A DNA stretch of 40,028 bases from an uncultured Clostridia bacterium (GTDB lineage Bacteria > Bacillota > Clostridia > Lachnospirales > Anaerotignaceae). A program made the translations under genes and the position numbers. The notes under the pieces are model-generated. The model made no database searches. It was given only the letters and a program-made list of their open reading frames with translations, and had not been told where the DNA came from. Location: NCBI GenBank assembly GCA_910587195.1, contig CAJUKL010000017.1, positions 1 to 40,028 of the forward strand, read 5' to 3'. Of the stretch, positions 16,122-25,260 are shown in pieces; positions within the stretch are counted from its first letter, which is position 1, and each line of letters begins with the position of its first letter.

Positions 16122-18008
16122 ATGCAAAAAATACAAGTTCTTGATTATCAAACCATCAATAAAATTGCAGCCGGAGAAGTGGTAGAATCTCCAAAATCTG
16201 TTGTCAAAGAATTAGTGGAAAATGCTATTGATGCTGGTGCAAGTTCAATTACTGTAGAAATTAAAGAAGGTGGCATTTCCTATATTCGTGTTACAGATAA
16301 TGGTTGTGGAATTGCAAGAGAGCAAGTCAAAATCGCTTTTTTAAGACATGCCACCAGCAAAATACTTCATATTGAAGATTTAGATAAAATATTATCTTTA
16401 GGATTTCGGGGAGAAGCACTAGCAAGTATTGCAGGTGTTGCACAAGTAGAAATGACTACCAAAACAAAAGACGAAATTAACGGCACCTATATCGAAATCA
16501 ATGGAGGAGAAGTGATAAAATTTCAAAGTGCAGCTTGTGTAGAAGGAACTAGCTTTATTATAAAAAATCTTTTTTATAATGTTCCTGCACGCAGAAAATT
16601 TTTAAAAAAACCCTCTACAGAAGCAAGTCGTATTGCAGAACTTTTAAACCAATTTGCTTTGGGTCGCCCTGATATTACTTTTAAGTATATCAATAATAAC
16701 ACAACAATCCTGCATACTTCCGGAAACAATGATAACAAAGCAGCGGTTCTTTATGTATATGGAAAAGATGTTGCGACCAAAATGCTTGAAATTGACTTTA
16801 AAAAAGGAGATTTCCGCATTACCGGCTTATTGGGAAAACCCGAGCTTTCTCGTGCCAATCGTTCGTATGAAAATTTGTTTATCAACAACAGATATATTAA
16901 AAATGCAATCATTGCTTCTGCTATCGAAGAAGCCTATAAAACAAGGTTACTTGTTGGAAAATTTCCAATTTATGTATTACATTTTACAATTCCGCCTGCA
17001 TTTGTTGATGTTAATGTACATCCGGCTAAATTAGAAGTACGTTTTCAAAATGAGGACGAAATTTATGCTCTTTTTTATGCAGCCGTAAATCAATGTTTTC
17101 ATAAAGAAGTGTTAGTTCCCAAAGCAGACTGGAATCCAAAATTTAAAGAAAATAAAGAAGAAATAAAAGATATTGTAATAGAAAGTGATAAAGAACCAAA
17201 AGATATTGTAATAGAAAGTGATAAAAGAAATATTGCAGAGGAATCTAAAAAACTGCCAAAAGAAGTAAAGGAAAAAACAATAAAAGAAAACTCTTGCAAT
17301 GAAAAAACACCTAAAAAAGAACAACAAAAGTTTTTAGAACTGAACGAAAGTAGAGCAGAATATCAAGTAGAACCACAAATTTTACCACAGATTTCAAAAG
17401 AAATAAAAAACAGAGATACTTTTTTTAAAAACTATAAAATCATAGGACAAATTTTTAATACTTACTGGCTGATAGAGCAAAACCAAAGTATTTTTATGAT
17501 TGACCAACATGCAGCACACGAAAGAGTATTATATGAAGAACTGATGGAAGAATTAAAAAAGCAAAAAGTGACAGCACAAATGTTATTGCAGCCTTTGCTA
17601 TTAAAATTGACAGAAAAAGAAAAACAAGTATTGCAAGACAACATGGAATTACTGTATCAATTTGGTTTTTCGATAGAAGTCATTGCACAAAAGGAACAAA
17701 AAACCTATGCACTTTTAAGTGTTCCCTTTATTATTAAAGCACCTACCAGTACAAAATTCTTTTTAGACATTTTGGACAAACTGGAGGAAACTCCTATAGA
17801 AACAATTTATGACACCAAAATAATTACGATTGCTACAATGGCTTGTAAAGCGGCTGTCAAGGGAAACGACAGACTAGACATTCGGGAAGCAACTGCTTTA
17901 ATTGAAAAATTATTACAATTAGAAAACCCTTTTACTTGTCCGCATGGACGACCCACCATTATAGAAATAACACAATACGAATTAGAAAAACAATTTAAAC
18001 GGAAATGA
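16122..18008 (+). CDS. mutL: MutL, mismatch repair ATPase/endonuclease
   Basis: Couples MutS recognition to strand removal. The 628-residue protein has an N-terminal GHKL ATPase (ELVENAIDAGASS, DNGCGIAREQ, GFRGEALASIAGVAQVE). Next come the transducer domain to about 335 and a charged Lys/Glu-rich linker (about 340-430). The C-terminal dimerisation domain has the metal-binding endonuclease motif DQHAAHERVLYEE at about residue 461, plus ACKAAVKGNDRLD and CPHGRPT. The endonuclease motif is expected in organisms without MutH. The linker contains an exact 28-base direct repeat (period 33). mutL lies three bases after mutS and 10 bases before miaA. Confidence 0.97.
   Translation: MQKIQVLDYQTINKIAAGEVVESPKSVVKELVENAIDAGASSITVEIKEGGISYIRVTDNGCGIAREQVKIAFLRHATSKILHIEDLDKILSLGFRGEALASIAGVAQVEMTTKTKDEINGTYIEINGGEVIKFQSAACVEGTSFIIKNLFYNVPARRKFLKKPSTEASRIAELLNQFALGRPDITFKYINNNTTILHTSGNNDNKAAVLYVYGKDVATKMLEIDFKKGDFRITGLLGKPELSRANRSYENLFINNRYIKNAIIASAIEEAYKTRLLVGKFPIYVLHFTIPPAFVDVNVHPAKLEVRFQNEDEIYALFYAAVNQCFHKEVLVPKADWNPKFKENKEEIKDIVIESDKEPKDIVIESDKRNIAEESKKLPKEVKEKTIKENSCNEKTPKKEQQKFLELNESRAEYQVEPQILPQISKEIKNRDTFFKNYKIIGQIFNTYWLIEQNQSIFMIDQHAAHERVLYEELMEELKKQKVTAQMLLQPLLLKLTEKEKQVLQDNMELLYQFGFSIEVIAQKEQKTYALLSVPFIIKAPTSTKFFLDILDKLEETPIETIYDTKIITIATMACKAAVKGNDRLDIREATALIEKLLQLENPFTCPHGRPTIIEITQYELEKQFKRK
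17165..17225 (+). repeat. 33-base-period direct repeat inside mutL linker
   Basis: Two identical 28-base copies (17165-17192 and 17198-17225) are separated by five bases. They encode two copies of KDIVIESDK in the flexible linker of MutL. The period of 11 codons keeps the reading frame. Confidence 0.9.
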
Positions 18009-18018
18009 GGTTTTATAA

Positions 18019-18954
18019 TTGAAAAAGCCTTTGATTGTCATAGGCGGCCCTACTGCCTGTGGTAAAACAGATGTTGGTGTTTTATTAGCCGAAAAAATAA
18101 ATGGTGAAATCATATCCGCAGATTCTATGCAAATCTATCGTCATATGGATATTGGAACAGCCACCCCAACAAAACAGGAAATGCGAAACATTCCACATTA
18201 TCTTATCAATGAACTAGAACCTGATGAGGAATATAATGTAATGATTTTTCAAAAAAAAGCAAAGGAATATATGCAAAAAATATGGGATTCTGGAAAAATA
18301 CCTATTTTGGTAGGAGGAACTGGTTTTTATATCAATGCTTTGGTTTATGACACTTTGTTTGAAGAAACAGAACAAGACAATACTTTTCGAAATCAACTGT
18401 ATCAAATTGCAGAAAAAAATGGTGCAGAAACATTATATGAAACTTTAAAAAAGATAGACCCAAACTATGCACAAACACTTCATGCAAATAATGTCAAACG
18501 TGTTGTCAGAGCATTAGAGTATCACCATTTTACAGGGCAGCTTTTTTCAGATTATAATGCAGAGCAAAAAACAAAACAATCTCCTTATCATACTGCTATG
18601 ATTGTTTTAACAATGGAACGACAAAAGTTATATGATAGAATTGAAAAAAGAATTGATGCTATGATAGCGCAAGGTCTTTTAGAAGAAGTAGATACTTTAT
18701 TAAAAAAAGGATATTCTCCTGCTTTAGTTTCCATGCAGGGCATTGGTTATAAGGAATTGATACCTTATTTTTATCACAAAATATCTTTAGAGCAAGCCAT
18801 TTATGACTTAAAAAAAAATACAAGACATTTTGCAAAACGACAATTAACATGGTTTCGAGGGCAAACTAACGGCTTTTGGGTAGAGGTCAAAAGTCCAGAG
18901 CAAACAGTACAAAAAATCATTCATTATTTAAAAGAAATCAAGATAGGAGTATAA
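18019..18954 (+). CDS. miaA: MiaA, tRNA dimethylallyltransferase
   Basis: Transfers the isopentenyl group from DMAPP to A37 of tRNAs that read UNN codons, making the substrate of MiaB. The 311-residue length is typical. The P-loop GGPTACGKTD is at residues 9-18, followed by SADSMQIYRHMDIGTATP and the DMAPP-site loop LVGGTGFYINAL. The C-terminal tRNA-binding part includes GIGYKELIPYF and TRHFAKRQLTWFRG. The start is TTG at 18019-18021 with AATGAGG nine bases upstream; no better ATG exists nearby. It lies 10 bases after mutL. In many Firmicutes hfq follows miaA; here the next gene is the PLP enzyme. Confidence 0.96.
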   Translation: MKKPLIVIGGPTACGKTDVGVLLAEKINGEIISADSMQIYRHMDIGTATPTKQEMRNIPHYLINELEPDEEYNVMIFQKKAKEYMQKIWDSGKIPILVGGTGFYINALVYDTLFEETEQDNTFRNQLYQIAEKNGAETLYETLKKIDPNYAQTLHANNVKRVVRALEYHHFTGQLFSDYNAEQKTKQSPYHTAMIVLTMERQKLYDRIEKRIDAMIAQGLLEEVDTLLKKGYSPALVSMQGIGYKELIPYFYHKISLEQAIYDLKKNTRHFAKRQLTWFRGQTNGFWVEVKSPEQTVQKIIHYLKEIKIGV

Positions 18955-18956
18955 AA

Positions 18957-20243
18957 ATGAAAGAATTACACGAGATAATACAATCAAAATTCGGTATCAG
19001 CGATAAAGTATTAGAATATTGTATACAAAAAGAAAGTGAATTAACACAACAGTTTCAAGCAATAGACAATATTGCAGAATATAACCAATTAAAAGTACTT
19101 TCTGCCATGCAAAAAAACAGATTAAGTGATATTCATTTTGCAGCAACAACTGGTTATGGTTATAACGACTTAGGCAGAGATGTCTTAGAAGCAATTTATG
19201 CAGATACTTTCCAGGCAGAAGCAGGACTGGTTCGCCCACAATTAACTTGTGGAACACATGCTTTAGCAGTTGCATTGTCTGGAAATTTAAGACCTGGTGA
19301 TGAATTGTTATCCCCTGTTGGGATTCCTTATGATACTTTACAAGGCGTTATCGGTATCAGAAAGGAAAGAGGTTCTTTAAGCGAATATGGTATTACATAC
19401 CGTCAAGTTGATTTTTTACCCAACGGTAAATTTGATTTTGATGGTATTGAAAAAGCAATCAACAAAAAAACCAAACTAGTGACAATTCAACGCTCGAAAG
19501 GCTATTTATGGAGAATTTCTCTTTCTGTTGCACAAATAAAAGAATTGATTTCTTTTATAAAATCTATCAAAAAAGATGTTATTTGTATGGTAGATAATTG
19601 TTATGGAGAGTTTGTTGAAATACAAGAGCCTTCTGAAGTGGGTGCAGATTTAATGGTAGGTTCTTTGATTAAAAATCCGGGTGGCGGACTGGCACCGATT
19701 GGAGGATATATTGTAGGGAAAGAAGAATTTGTCCAAAATGCTGCATATCGCTTAACAGCACCTGGGTTAGGCAAAGAAGTAGGTGCAACTTTAGGAATTA
19801 CACCTTCTTTCACCCAAGGCTTTTTTATGGCGCCACAAGTAGTTAATGGAAGTCTTAAAACAGCAGTTTTTGCCGCTAAATTATTTGAAGATATTGGATT
19901 TTCTGTTTTACCAAAATCCACCGAAACAAGAGCCGATATTGTGCAACTGATTCAAATGGGAAGCGCAGAGAATGTAATTGCTTTTTGTCAAGGAATCCAA
20001 AAGGGCGCACCAGTTGACAGCTATGTTACACCAGAGCCTTGGGATATGCCCGGCTATGATTGTCCGGTCATTATGGCGGCTGGTGCTTTTGTACAAGGTT
20101 CCTCCATTGAATTAAGTGCAGATTCTCCCATCAAGCCACCCTATCATGTTTTTATGCAAGGAGGATTATCTTGGCATCATGGAAAAATTGGTGTCATGAT
20201 TGGACTGCAAACCATGGTTGATAAGGGGTTGATACAACTATGA
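18957..20243 (+). CDS. YnbB-family PLP enzyme (methionine gamma-lyase/aluminium-resistance family)
   Basis: A 428-residue fold-type I pyridoxal-phosphate protein of the family annotated as methionine gamma-lyase-like or aluminium resistance protein (B. subtilis YnbB). Visible are the N-terminal IHFAATTGYGYNDLGRDVLE, the cofactor-site region QLTCGTHALAVALSGNLRPG, and the putative Schiff-base lysine in MVGSLIKNPGGGLAPIGGY. The real reaction is not established for this family. The ATG at 18957 has AGGAGT upstream and follows miaA by two bases. The longer in-frame start at 18876 lies inside miaA and is rejected. It overlaps the next gene by four bases (ATGA). Confidence 0.9.
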   Translation: MKELHEIIQSKFGISDKVLEYCIQKESELTQQFQAIDNIAEYNQLKVLSAMQKNRLSDIHFAATTGYGYNDLGRDVLEAIYADTFQAEAGLVRPQLTCGTHALAVALSGNLRPGDELLSPVGIPYDTLQGVIGIRKERGSLSEYGITYRQVDFLPNGKFDFDGIEKAINKKTKLVTIQRSKGYLWRISLSVAQIKELISFIKSIKKDVICMVDNCYGEFVEIQEPSEVGADLMVGSLIKNPGGGLAPIGGYIVGKEEFVQNAAYRLTAPGLGKEVGATLGITPSFTQGFFMAPQVVNGSLKTAVFAAKLFEDIGFSVLPKSTETRADIVQLIQMGSAENVIAFCQGIQKGAPVDSYVTPEPWDMPGYDCPVIMAAGAFVQGSSIELSADSPIKPPYHVFMQGGLSWHHGKIGVMIGLQTMVDKGLIQL

Positions 20244-21715
20244 ACATACTGTTTAAAAAAAGAAACTTAAAAAACAAATGCATTGTTTTATTTCTTTTGT
20301 TGTTATCCTTTTCAAAAGTTGTTTTTGCAGCAGAACTGCCGCCAGAAGTTGTTGCACAAACAGCAATTTTGGGAGAAGCTTCTACAGGAAAAATTATCTA
20401 TGAAAAAGATATGGATAAAAAAATGTATCCTGCAAGCATGACAAAGCTCATTACAGCACTTGTAGCATTAGACCATCTTAATGCAGATGCTTTATTAACG
20501 GTAGGAACAGAAATCAATGAAATTCCATGGGATTCCAGTAAAGCAGGGCATCTTGTTGGGGAAACACTAACAGTAAAAAACTTAATTCGTGGCTTATTGA
20601 TTCCTTCTGGAAATGACTCAGCAAATGTGTTAGCCGTTGCAGTAGCAAGAAAAGTAAAAAATGATGAATCACTTCCTTTTGAAGAATGTATCAATGTTTT
20701 TACAGAACTAATGAATAAAAAAGCAAAAGCACTTGGTGCAACCAATTCTCATTTTGCAAATGCGCATGGCTATCATGATGAAAACCATTATACAACAGCG
20801 CATGATATGTTTTTTATTGCGCAGGAAGCACTCAAAAATCAAACTATTGCAGAAGTAGCAAAAGAAAAAGGATATTCTGGTGACAGTGCAGAAAATACAT
20901 TAGAAAGCAATGGTACTTTAAAAACACAAAATTATAACTGGACAAACCATAATTTATTAATAACAGATAATGAATATCAATATGAATACGCCATTGGACT
21001 AAAAACCGGTTTTATGGATGAAGCTGGCGATTGCCTTACCGCAGCAGCACAAAAAGATGGTACTACCTTGATTGCTGTAGTATGTCATTCGGAAGACCCT
21101 GCCCGTTGGACAGATACCACTTCTTTATTTGAATATGGTTTTAATAATTTTACTATGGCAAATTTACAAAAAGCAGGAGATGTTGTAAATACAGTTGCTC
21201 TATCAGGACACAACAGACTATTAGGTGATACTTTGGACACTGTTATCAAAGAGGACGTCCAGGAATATATGTTAACAGAGGACATTGAAAATTTAGAAAC
21301 ACGGATAGAATATAAAAATGAACTGTTAGCAGAATCTAAAACGGAAGAACAACAATTAAAAGCACCGATTGAAAAAGATGCAGAAGTTGGAAAAATGGTC
21401 TATCAATTAGGAAATGAAGTTATAAAAGAAGCACCACTTTATGCTGCAACACAAGTAGAAAAACGCACCATAGGCAACAGCATACAATATGCTTTTAAAA
21501 ATTTAGCTGCTAATTTGTTTACTATTAAGGGAATCCTTACAGTTGTAGGTATTGTAGCAATTCTTGCAATACTAATTGTCTTGCTTGTTACCATAAAAAG
21601 CCGTAGAAATAGAAGGCGTTCCAAATATATTTTTAAATCAAATCGTCGGAACCACAGTCATCGGAATTACAGATATAATGACGGCCCCCGTATGAGAAAA
21701 AGACGGCGCCGATAA
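20240..21715 (+). CDS. D-alanyl-D-alanine carboxypeptidase (DacF/PBP5 family)
   Basis: A penicillin-binding protein that trims the terminal D-Ala from peptidoglycan stem peptides. The 491 residues begin with a signal peptide cleaved near VFAAELPP. The peptidase S11 domain has all three active-site motifs: S66-M-T-K69, S123-G-N125 and K255-T-G257. A PBP5-like C-terminal region follows, then a single transmembrane helix (about 430-452) and a strongly basic tail with about 15 Arg and three Lys in 38 residues. The tail replaces the usual amphipathic anchor. The start overlaps the preceding stop by four bases and has AAGGGG 11 bases upstream. Paralogues in spore formers include DacB and DacF, and which one this is remains open. 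Confidence 0.93.
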   Translation: MNILFKKRNLKNKCIVLFLLLLSFSKVVFAAELPPEVVAQTAILGEASTGKIIYEKDMDKKMYPASMTKLITALVALDHLNADALLTVGTEINEIPWDSSKAGHLVGETLTVKNLIRGLLIPSGNDSANVLAVAVARKVKNDESLPFEECINVFTELMNKKAKALGATNSHFANAHGYHDENHYTTAHDMFFIAQEALKNQTIAEVAKEKGYSGDSAENTLESNGTLKTQNYNWTNHNLLITDNEYQYEYAIGLKTGFMDEAGDCLTAAAQKDGTTLIAVVCHSEDPARWTDTTSLFEYGFNNFTMANLQKAGDVVNTVALSGHNRLLGDTLDTVIKEDVQEYMLTEDIENLETRIEYKNELLAESKTEEQQLKAPIEKDAEVGKMVYQLGNEVIKEAPLYAATQVEKRTIGNSIQYAFKNLAANLFTIKGILTVVGIVAILAILIVLLVTIKSRRNRRRSKYIFKSNRRNHSHRNYRYNDGPRMRKRRRR

Positions 21716-21725
21716 AAAAATTATT

Positions 21726-21744
21726 GAAAAAACTAGTGTTTTTC
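21726..21744 (+). terminator. Weak possible terminator after dacF-type gene
   Basis: GAAAAAAC / GTTTTTC around TAGT forms an AT-only stem with one bulge. It lies 11 bases after the stop. Low stability makes this uncertain. Confidence 0.3.
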
Positions 21745-21807
21745 CAATCTGTCAATAACTTCTTTGTTTTGTCATGGCAACCGCATAAAAAATATTGTAT
21801 ATAAAGA

Positions 21808-22010
21808 AAAAATTTAGAATCCGTTGCGTGTGCGAGAGGTAAAGTTTTTGGTCAAGCTTTTTTCAAAAAGCTTGTAGGTGTTTGATGGTAACGCCCTCAA
21901 GGTCTTTCTACGTTTGCAAGCGTGTTTTTGAAAGGGTTTGGGGAAACTTTTCACAAGTGAAAAAAGTTTCCCCAAGAACTTCCGACTTTCTTTAAGTTCA
22001 TAATAAACCA
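21808..22010 (-). repeat. Structured ~200-bp dispersed repeat, copy A (inverted)
   Basis: Read on the minus strand, this is highly similar over its length to copy C (28217-28420). It carries the same three stem-loops in order: TTGGGGAAAC...GTTTCCCCAA, ACGCTTGCAA(A)CGT, and CAAGCTTTTTGAAAAAAGCTTG (plus 21853-21874). It fills most of the 348-base gap between the dacF-type gene and the ECF operon. A 65-codon frame spans it, but I treat this as a by-product of the repeat. Confidence 0.85.
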
Positions 22011-22063
22011 TTTTTTTGACAAGCTGGGAGGGAAATCTAAAATTCTCCTCTTATTTTTATAAT

Positions 22064-22726
22064 TTAAAAATCATATTTATTTTTGATACGATTTATTTTT
22101 TGCATCATGGGTTTGGTGAAAAGAGATAAAAATAGCACAGTTGCCATAGCATGAACAGTATTAAAATAAATTGCAGCAGAATAAACCACAATAGCAGATG
22201 CAAGCGTTGGTTCTGAGTTCATATAAAATATTGTCCATAAATCTACAATACCACCATAAATAAAAAAAGTCGCTATGCCACCAAATAATGCCACTATCCA
22301 AACACAAACATGTCTATTATAAAAAAGAAAACCTGCAAAATATCCTATTATAGCACTTGCAATCATTTGATAGGGTGTCCATGGACCTTGTCCAAACAAA
22401 AAATTGGATACAAAAGCTGACATACTTCCTATCAAAAAACCACTTTCTTTTCCCAAACAAATGCCCGCAATAATAACCATGGCTAATGTCGGCTTAAAAT
22501 TAGGAATCATAAAAAAAGCAGCTCGTCCAACGGTTGCCATCGCAACTATAACTGCCAGCAAAACAATTTCACGTGCTTTTGGCTTTCGTTTTTCAAACTT
22601 ATAAAAAAAAGGAATCATTGCATAAAAAACGAGTAATACATTTGTCAAAAGATAATGTCTTTTTTCAAAAGCAAACAAACCTATATAAATGGTCAAAACT
22701 GTCAATAAAAGAATACTGATTTGCAA
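22064..22726 (-). CDS. ECF transporter S component (probable corrinoid type)
   Basis: Membrane substrate-binding subunit of an energy-coupling-factor importer. The 220 residues form about six hydrophobic helices. The region AAFFMIPNFKPTLAMVIIAG followed by NFLFGQGPWTPYQMIA resembles the S components assigned to cobalamin or its precursors. This assignment is from memory of the family plus context (DUF4430 lipoprotein in the same operon), not proof. The start is TTG at 22724-22726 inside the end of the ATPase gene (25-base overlap). No Shine-Dalgarno sequence is visible, so translation probably depends on the upstream gene. Confidence 0.8.
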   Translation of the reverse strand: MQISILLLTVLTIYIGLFAFEKRHYLLTNVLLVFYAMIPFFYKFEKRKPKAREIVLLAVIVAMATVGRAAFFMIPNFKPTLAMVIIAGICLGKESGFLIGSMSAFVSNFLFGQGPWTPYQMIASAIIGYFAGFLFYNRHVCVWIVALFGGIATFFIYGGIVDLWTIFYMNSEPTLASAIVVYSAAIYFNTVHAMATVLFLSLFTKPMMQKINRIKNKYDF

Positions 22727-24402
22727 AAAAAAAGAGTTTTTTTAGATGAAGTTTTAAGAAGTTCTTTTGCTTCGTTTTTTGCTTCTTTTTGCTTGGGTGG
22801 TGTATCATCTGAAATTCTATAATTTTCCTTGACCAATTCTACAATTTCTTCCACACAAATAGCATTTTTAAAAATATGTCTTGCCATGCGATTGGCTGCT
22901 GTAGTATAAAAATTATTTCCAGAAAAAAACTGACGTGGTGTATCTATTGCAACAATTTTTCCATCAAAAAACATAGCACAACGGTCTGCATATCTTCCAC
23001 AAAACTCCACATCATGAGAAACCATAAAAATAGTCATTCCTTTTGCTGTCAATTCTTTTAACAAATTTCCCAATTTTATTTTAAATTCATTATCTAAACA
23101 TTTTGTTGGCTCATCTAAATATAAAATATCTGGTTCTAATAGTAAAACTTTTGCAAGAGCTACCCTTTGCTGTTCTCCGCCTGATAAATCATAGGGATGC
23201 ATTTCTAAAAGCGATTCTATTTTTACCAATTCTACAATTTCTTTTATGCTATATTTTTCTGCGGATAAATCTTCTTTTACTGTTTTTTCAACAAATAAAT
23301 TTTGCGGATTTTGAGGAAGCATTGCCCATTTTCCTTTTGTTTTAATACTGCCCCTGTAAGGTTTTTTTAATCCTGCTGCCAAATTTAAAGTAGTTGTTTT
23401 TCCGGTACCATTTCCGCCCATCAAGCAAAATAATTCTCCTTGATACACTTCCAGAGAAAGGTCTTTTACAATATCCTTTCCCTGCCTATCATATTTAAAC
23501 CAAACCTCTTTCATTTTTAAAACGACATCTTTTTTAAAAGTTATTGTTTCTGGCAATTCTGTTTTTACTAACTTTTTTTCTTTTAACACTTCTGTCAGCC
23601 AGTTTTTTCCCTCTCTTATATCCATAGGACATTTTAAATGAGAACCTATCTTTTGCTGTGATAAAGCAGTATAGGCTTGTAATGGTGCAGGCATAGCAAA
23701 AAACATAGGATGATTTTTTTGAGCAAGAACAGTAGCCACAGCCGAGGGTGTATTGCAACAAAGGATACTTCCCTTTTCCAACACTATAACTTTATCTGCC
23801 ATTGAAAAAACATGTTCCAGTCTATGCTCTGTTATAATAACAGTGGTTCCAATTTCTCTATTTATCTTTTTAACGGCTTCTAAAAAATCGGCAGCAGCAA
23901 TGGGGTCTAGCTGTGAAGTAGGCTCATCTAACAATAAAACATCTGGCTGCATCACCATAATAGAGGCAAGATTTAAAAGTTGTTTTTGCCCGCCCGACAA
24001 ATGATTTACTTCTTTTTCAAACCAATTTTGTATTCCAAAAAAACTAGCCATTTCTGCTACTTTTAAACGAATCATTTTTGTTTCCAGTCCCATATTTTCC
24101 AAACCAAACGCTAATTCTTGCCATACTTTTTCTGTCACAATTTGATTATCTGGATTTTGAAAAACATAACCTATTTTTTTATCTTCTATTTTTTTTCCAT
24201 AATATAAAATTTGACCTATTTTAACACCCTTTGGTGTTAAAATAGGTTTCATATTTTTTAGTAATGTACTTTTTCCTGAACCGGATTGTCCGCAAATTAC
24301 AACAAACTCTCCTGTAGCAATGCTAAAATTAAGATTGTTTAAAGCTGGAAAGTTCCTATTCGGATAAGTAAATGTTAAATTTTCGACTGTAAAAATTTCC
24401 AA
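22702..24402 (-). CDS. ECF transporter ATPase, fused A-A' (two ABC domains)
   Basis: Energises the ECF importer from the cytoplasm. The 566-residue protein is a tandem ABC ATPase. Domain 1 has GQSGSGKSTLLKN, signature LSGGQKQLLNLA, LLLDEPTSQLDP and switch His in TEHRLEH. Domain 2 has GGNGTGKTTTLNLA, LSGGEQQRVALAK, LYLDEPTKCLD and VSHDVEF. Thus both sites look complete. Start chosen: TTG 24400-24402 with AGGAGAGG upstream, overlapping the T-component gene by 28 bases. The longer ATG start would add 16 residues unlike the family. The gene ends 25 bases inside the S-component gene, and a run of nine T lies in the overlap. Confidence 0.92.
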   Translation of the reverse strand: MEIFTVENLTFTYPNRNFPALNNLNFSIATGEFVVICGQSGSGKSTLLKNMKPILTPKGVKIGQILYYGKKIEDKKIGYVFQNPDNQIVTEKVWQELAFGLENMGLETKMIRLKVAEMASFFGIQNWFEKEVNHLSGGQKQLLNLASIMVMQPDVLLLDEPTSQLDPIAAADFLEAVKKINREIGTTVIITEHRLEHVFSMADKVIVLEKGSILCCNTPSAVATVLAQKNHPMFFAMPAPLQAYTALSQQKIGSHLKCPMDIREGKNWLTEVLKEKKLVKTELPETITFKKDVVLKMKEVWFKYDRQGKDIVKDLSLEVYQGELFCLMGGNGTGKTTTLNLAAGLKKPYRGSIKTKGKWAMLPQNPQNLFVEKTVKEDLSAEKYSIKEIVELVKIESLLEMHPYDLSGGEQQRVALAKVLLLEPDILYLDEPTKCLDNEFKIKLGNLLKELTAKGMTIFMVSHDVEFCGRYADRCAMFFDGKIVAIDTPRQFFSGNNFYTTAANRMARHIFKNAICVEEIVELVKENYRISDDTPPKQKEAKNEAKELLKTSSKKTLFFCKSVFFY

Positions 24403-25250
24403 GCTATCCTCTCCTTTAATTCTAGCATAACCGGAAAATAACAAAAACAACTATAAGCAATACACAATACCATATCTAACTCATGCATAACAATGGTAGG
24501 ATAAAATACAATAGAGCACTTTCCTAATAGTACCTTTATCCATACAACTATTATTAAAACTACCAAAAAAACAGCAGCAAAAACATCTCTTGTATCAAAA
24601 CGATAAATAGAAAATGTGCTTCTTTGTTTTGAACCATACCCTCTTGCACGCATAGAGTCAGCAGAATCAATGGAATTTTCTAAAGCCCAAGTAAATAAAA
24701 TGGAAAGTATTTTCATACCATGTTTTATTTTTTCTATTTTGCTGCCATCCGATATATCTTGTCCAATACATTTTTGTGCATAAGATATTTTATGAATTTG
24801 CTTATAAAAATTAGGCACAAAACGCATGACCATAGAAAAAATCATAGCAGTAGACGGCATAATTTTGCAAAACAAAAAAAGAAATTTATCACTTGTCATG
24901 GTTTTATTATAACAATAAAACCATAACAAAACTGCTGCCATTCCAAAACCAGAAATACAGCCATAAATCGCTGCTTCTAGTGTCACTCTACTATATTTGG
25001 TATAAAATAAAATTGTTTTTCCCCTTGCATTGACAAGTGGATTGATAATAGTAAAAAGAACAATCATAAACAAAATAGGAACACTAAAACGTATGGTTGC
25101 CTTTTTTTCTAATAGTATCGCATAAACAAACGCTGCTGTTACCGTAATCAAAACAAAAACGGGATGCTTTAAAAAAATAGTTACACTGAGTACAGCAGCA
25201 AAAAAGCAAAAATTGATAGCAGGGTGATAGGTTGAAAATACATTTTTCAT
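24375..25250 (-). CDS. ECF transporter T component (EcfT/CbiQ family)
   Basis: Transmembrane coupling subunit linking the ATPases to the S component. The 291 residues have several membrane helices and a cytoplasmic coupling region with the diagnostic Ala-Arg-Gly motif in DSADSMRARGYGSKQRS. The N-terminus (TYHPAINFCFFAAVL) is typical of CbiQ-family proteins, whose Pxx(N) pattern is seen. It begins 10 bases after the DUF4430 lipoprotein gene and overlaps the ATPase gene by 28 bases. Its ribosome site is poor, which suggests coupling to the upstream gene. Confidence 0.9.
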   Translation of the reverse strand: MKNVFSTYHPAINFCFFAAVLSVTIFLKHPVFVLITVTAAFVYAILLEKKATIRFSVPILFMIVLFTIINPLVNARGKTILFYTKYSRVTLEAAIYGCISGFGMAAVLLWFYCYNKTMTSDKFLFLFCKIMPSTAMIFSMVMRFVPNFYKQIHKISYAQKCIGQDISDGSKIEKIKHGMKILSILFTWALENSIDSADSMRARGYGSKQRSTFSIYRFDTRDVFAAVFLVVLIIVVWIKVLLGKCSIVFYPTIVMHELDMVLCIAYSCFCYFPVMLELKERIAWKFLQSKI

Positions 25251-25260
25251 AAGCTTTATC

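Noticed and set aside
21814..22011. 65-codon minus-strand ORF, similar to the ORF at 28217-28414
   Set aside because: Both lie entirely within repeat copies A and C. Copy B breaks the frame but keeps the stem-loops, and no ribosome site precedes either ORF, so repeat structure explains the similarity better than a protein.
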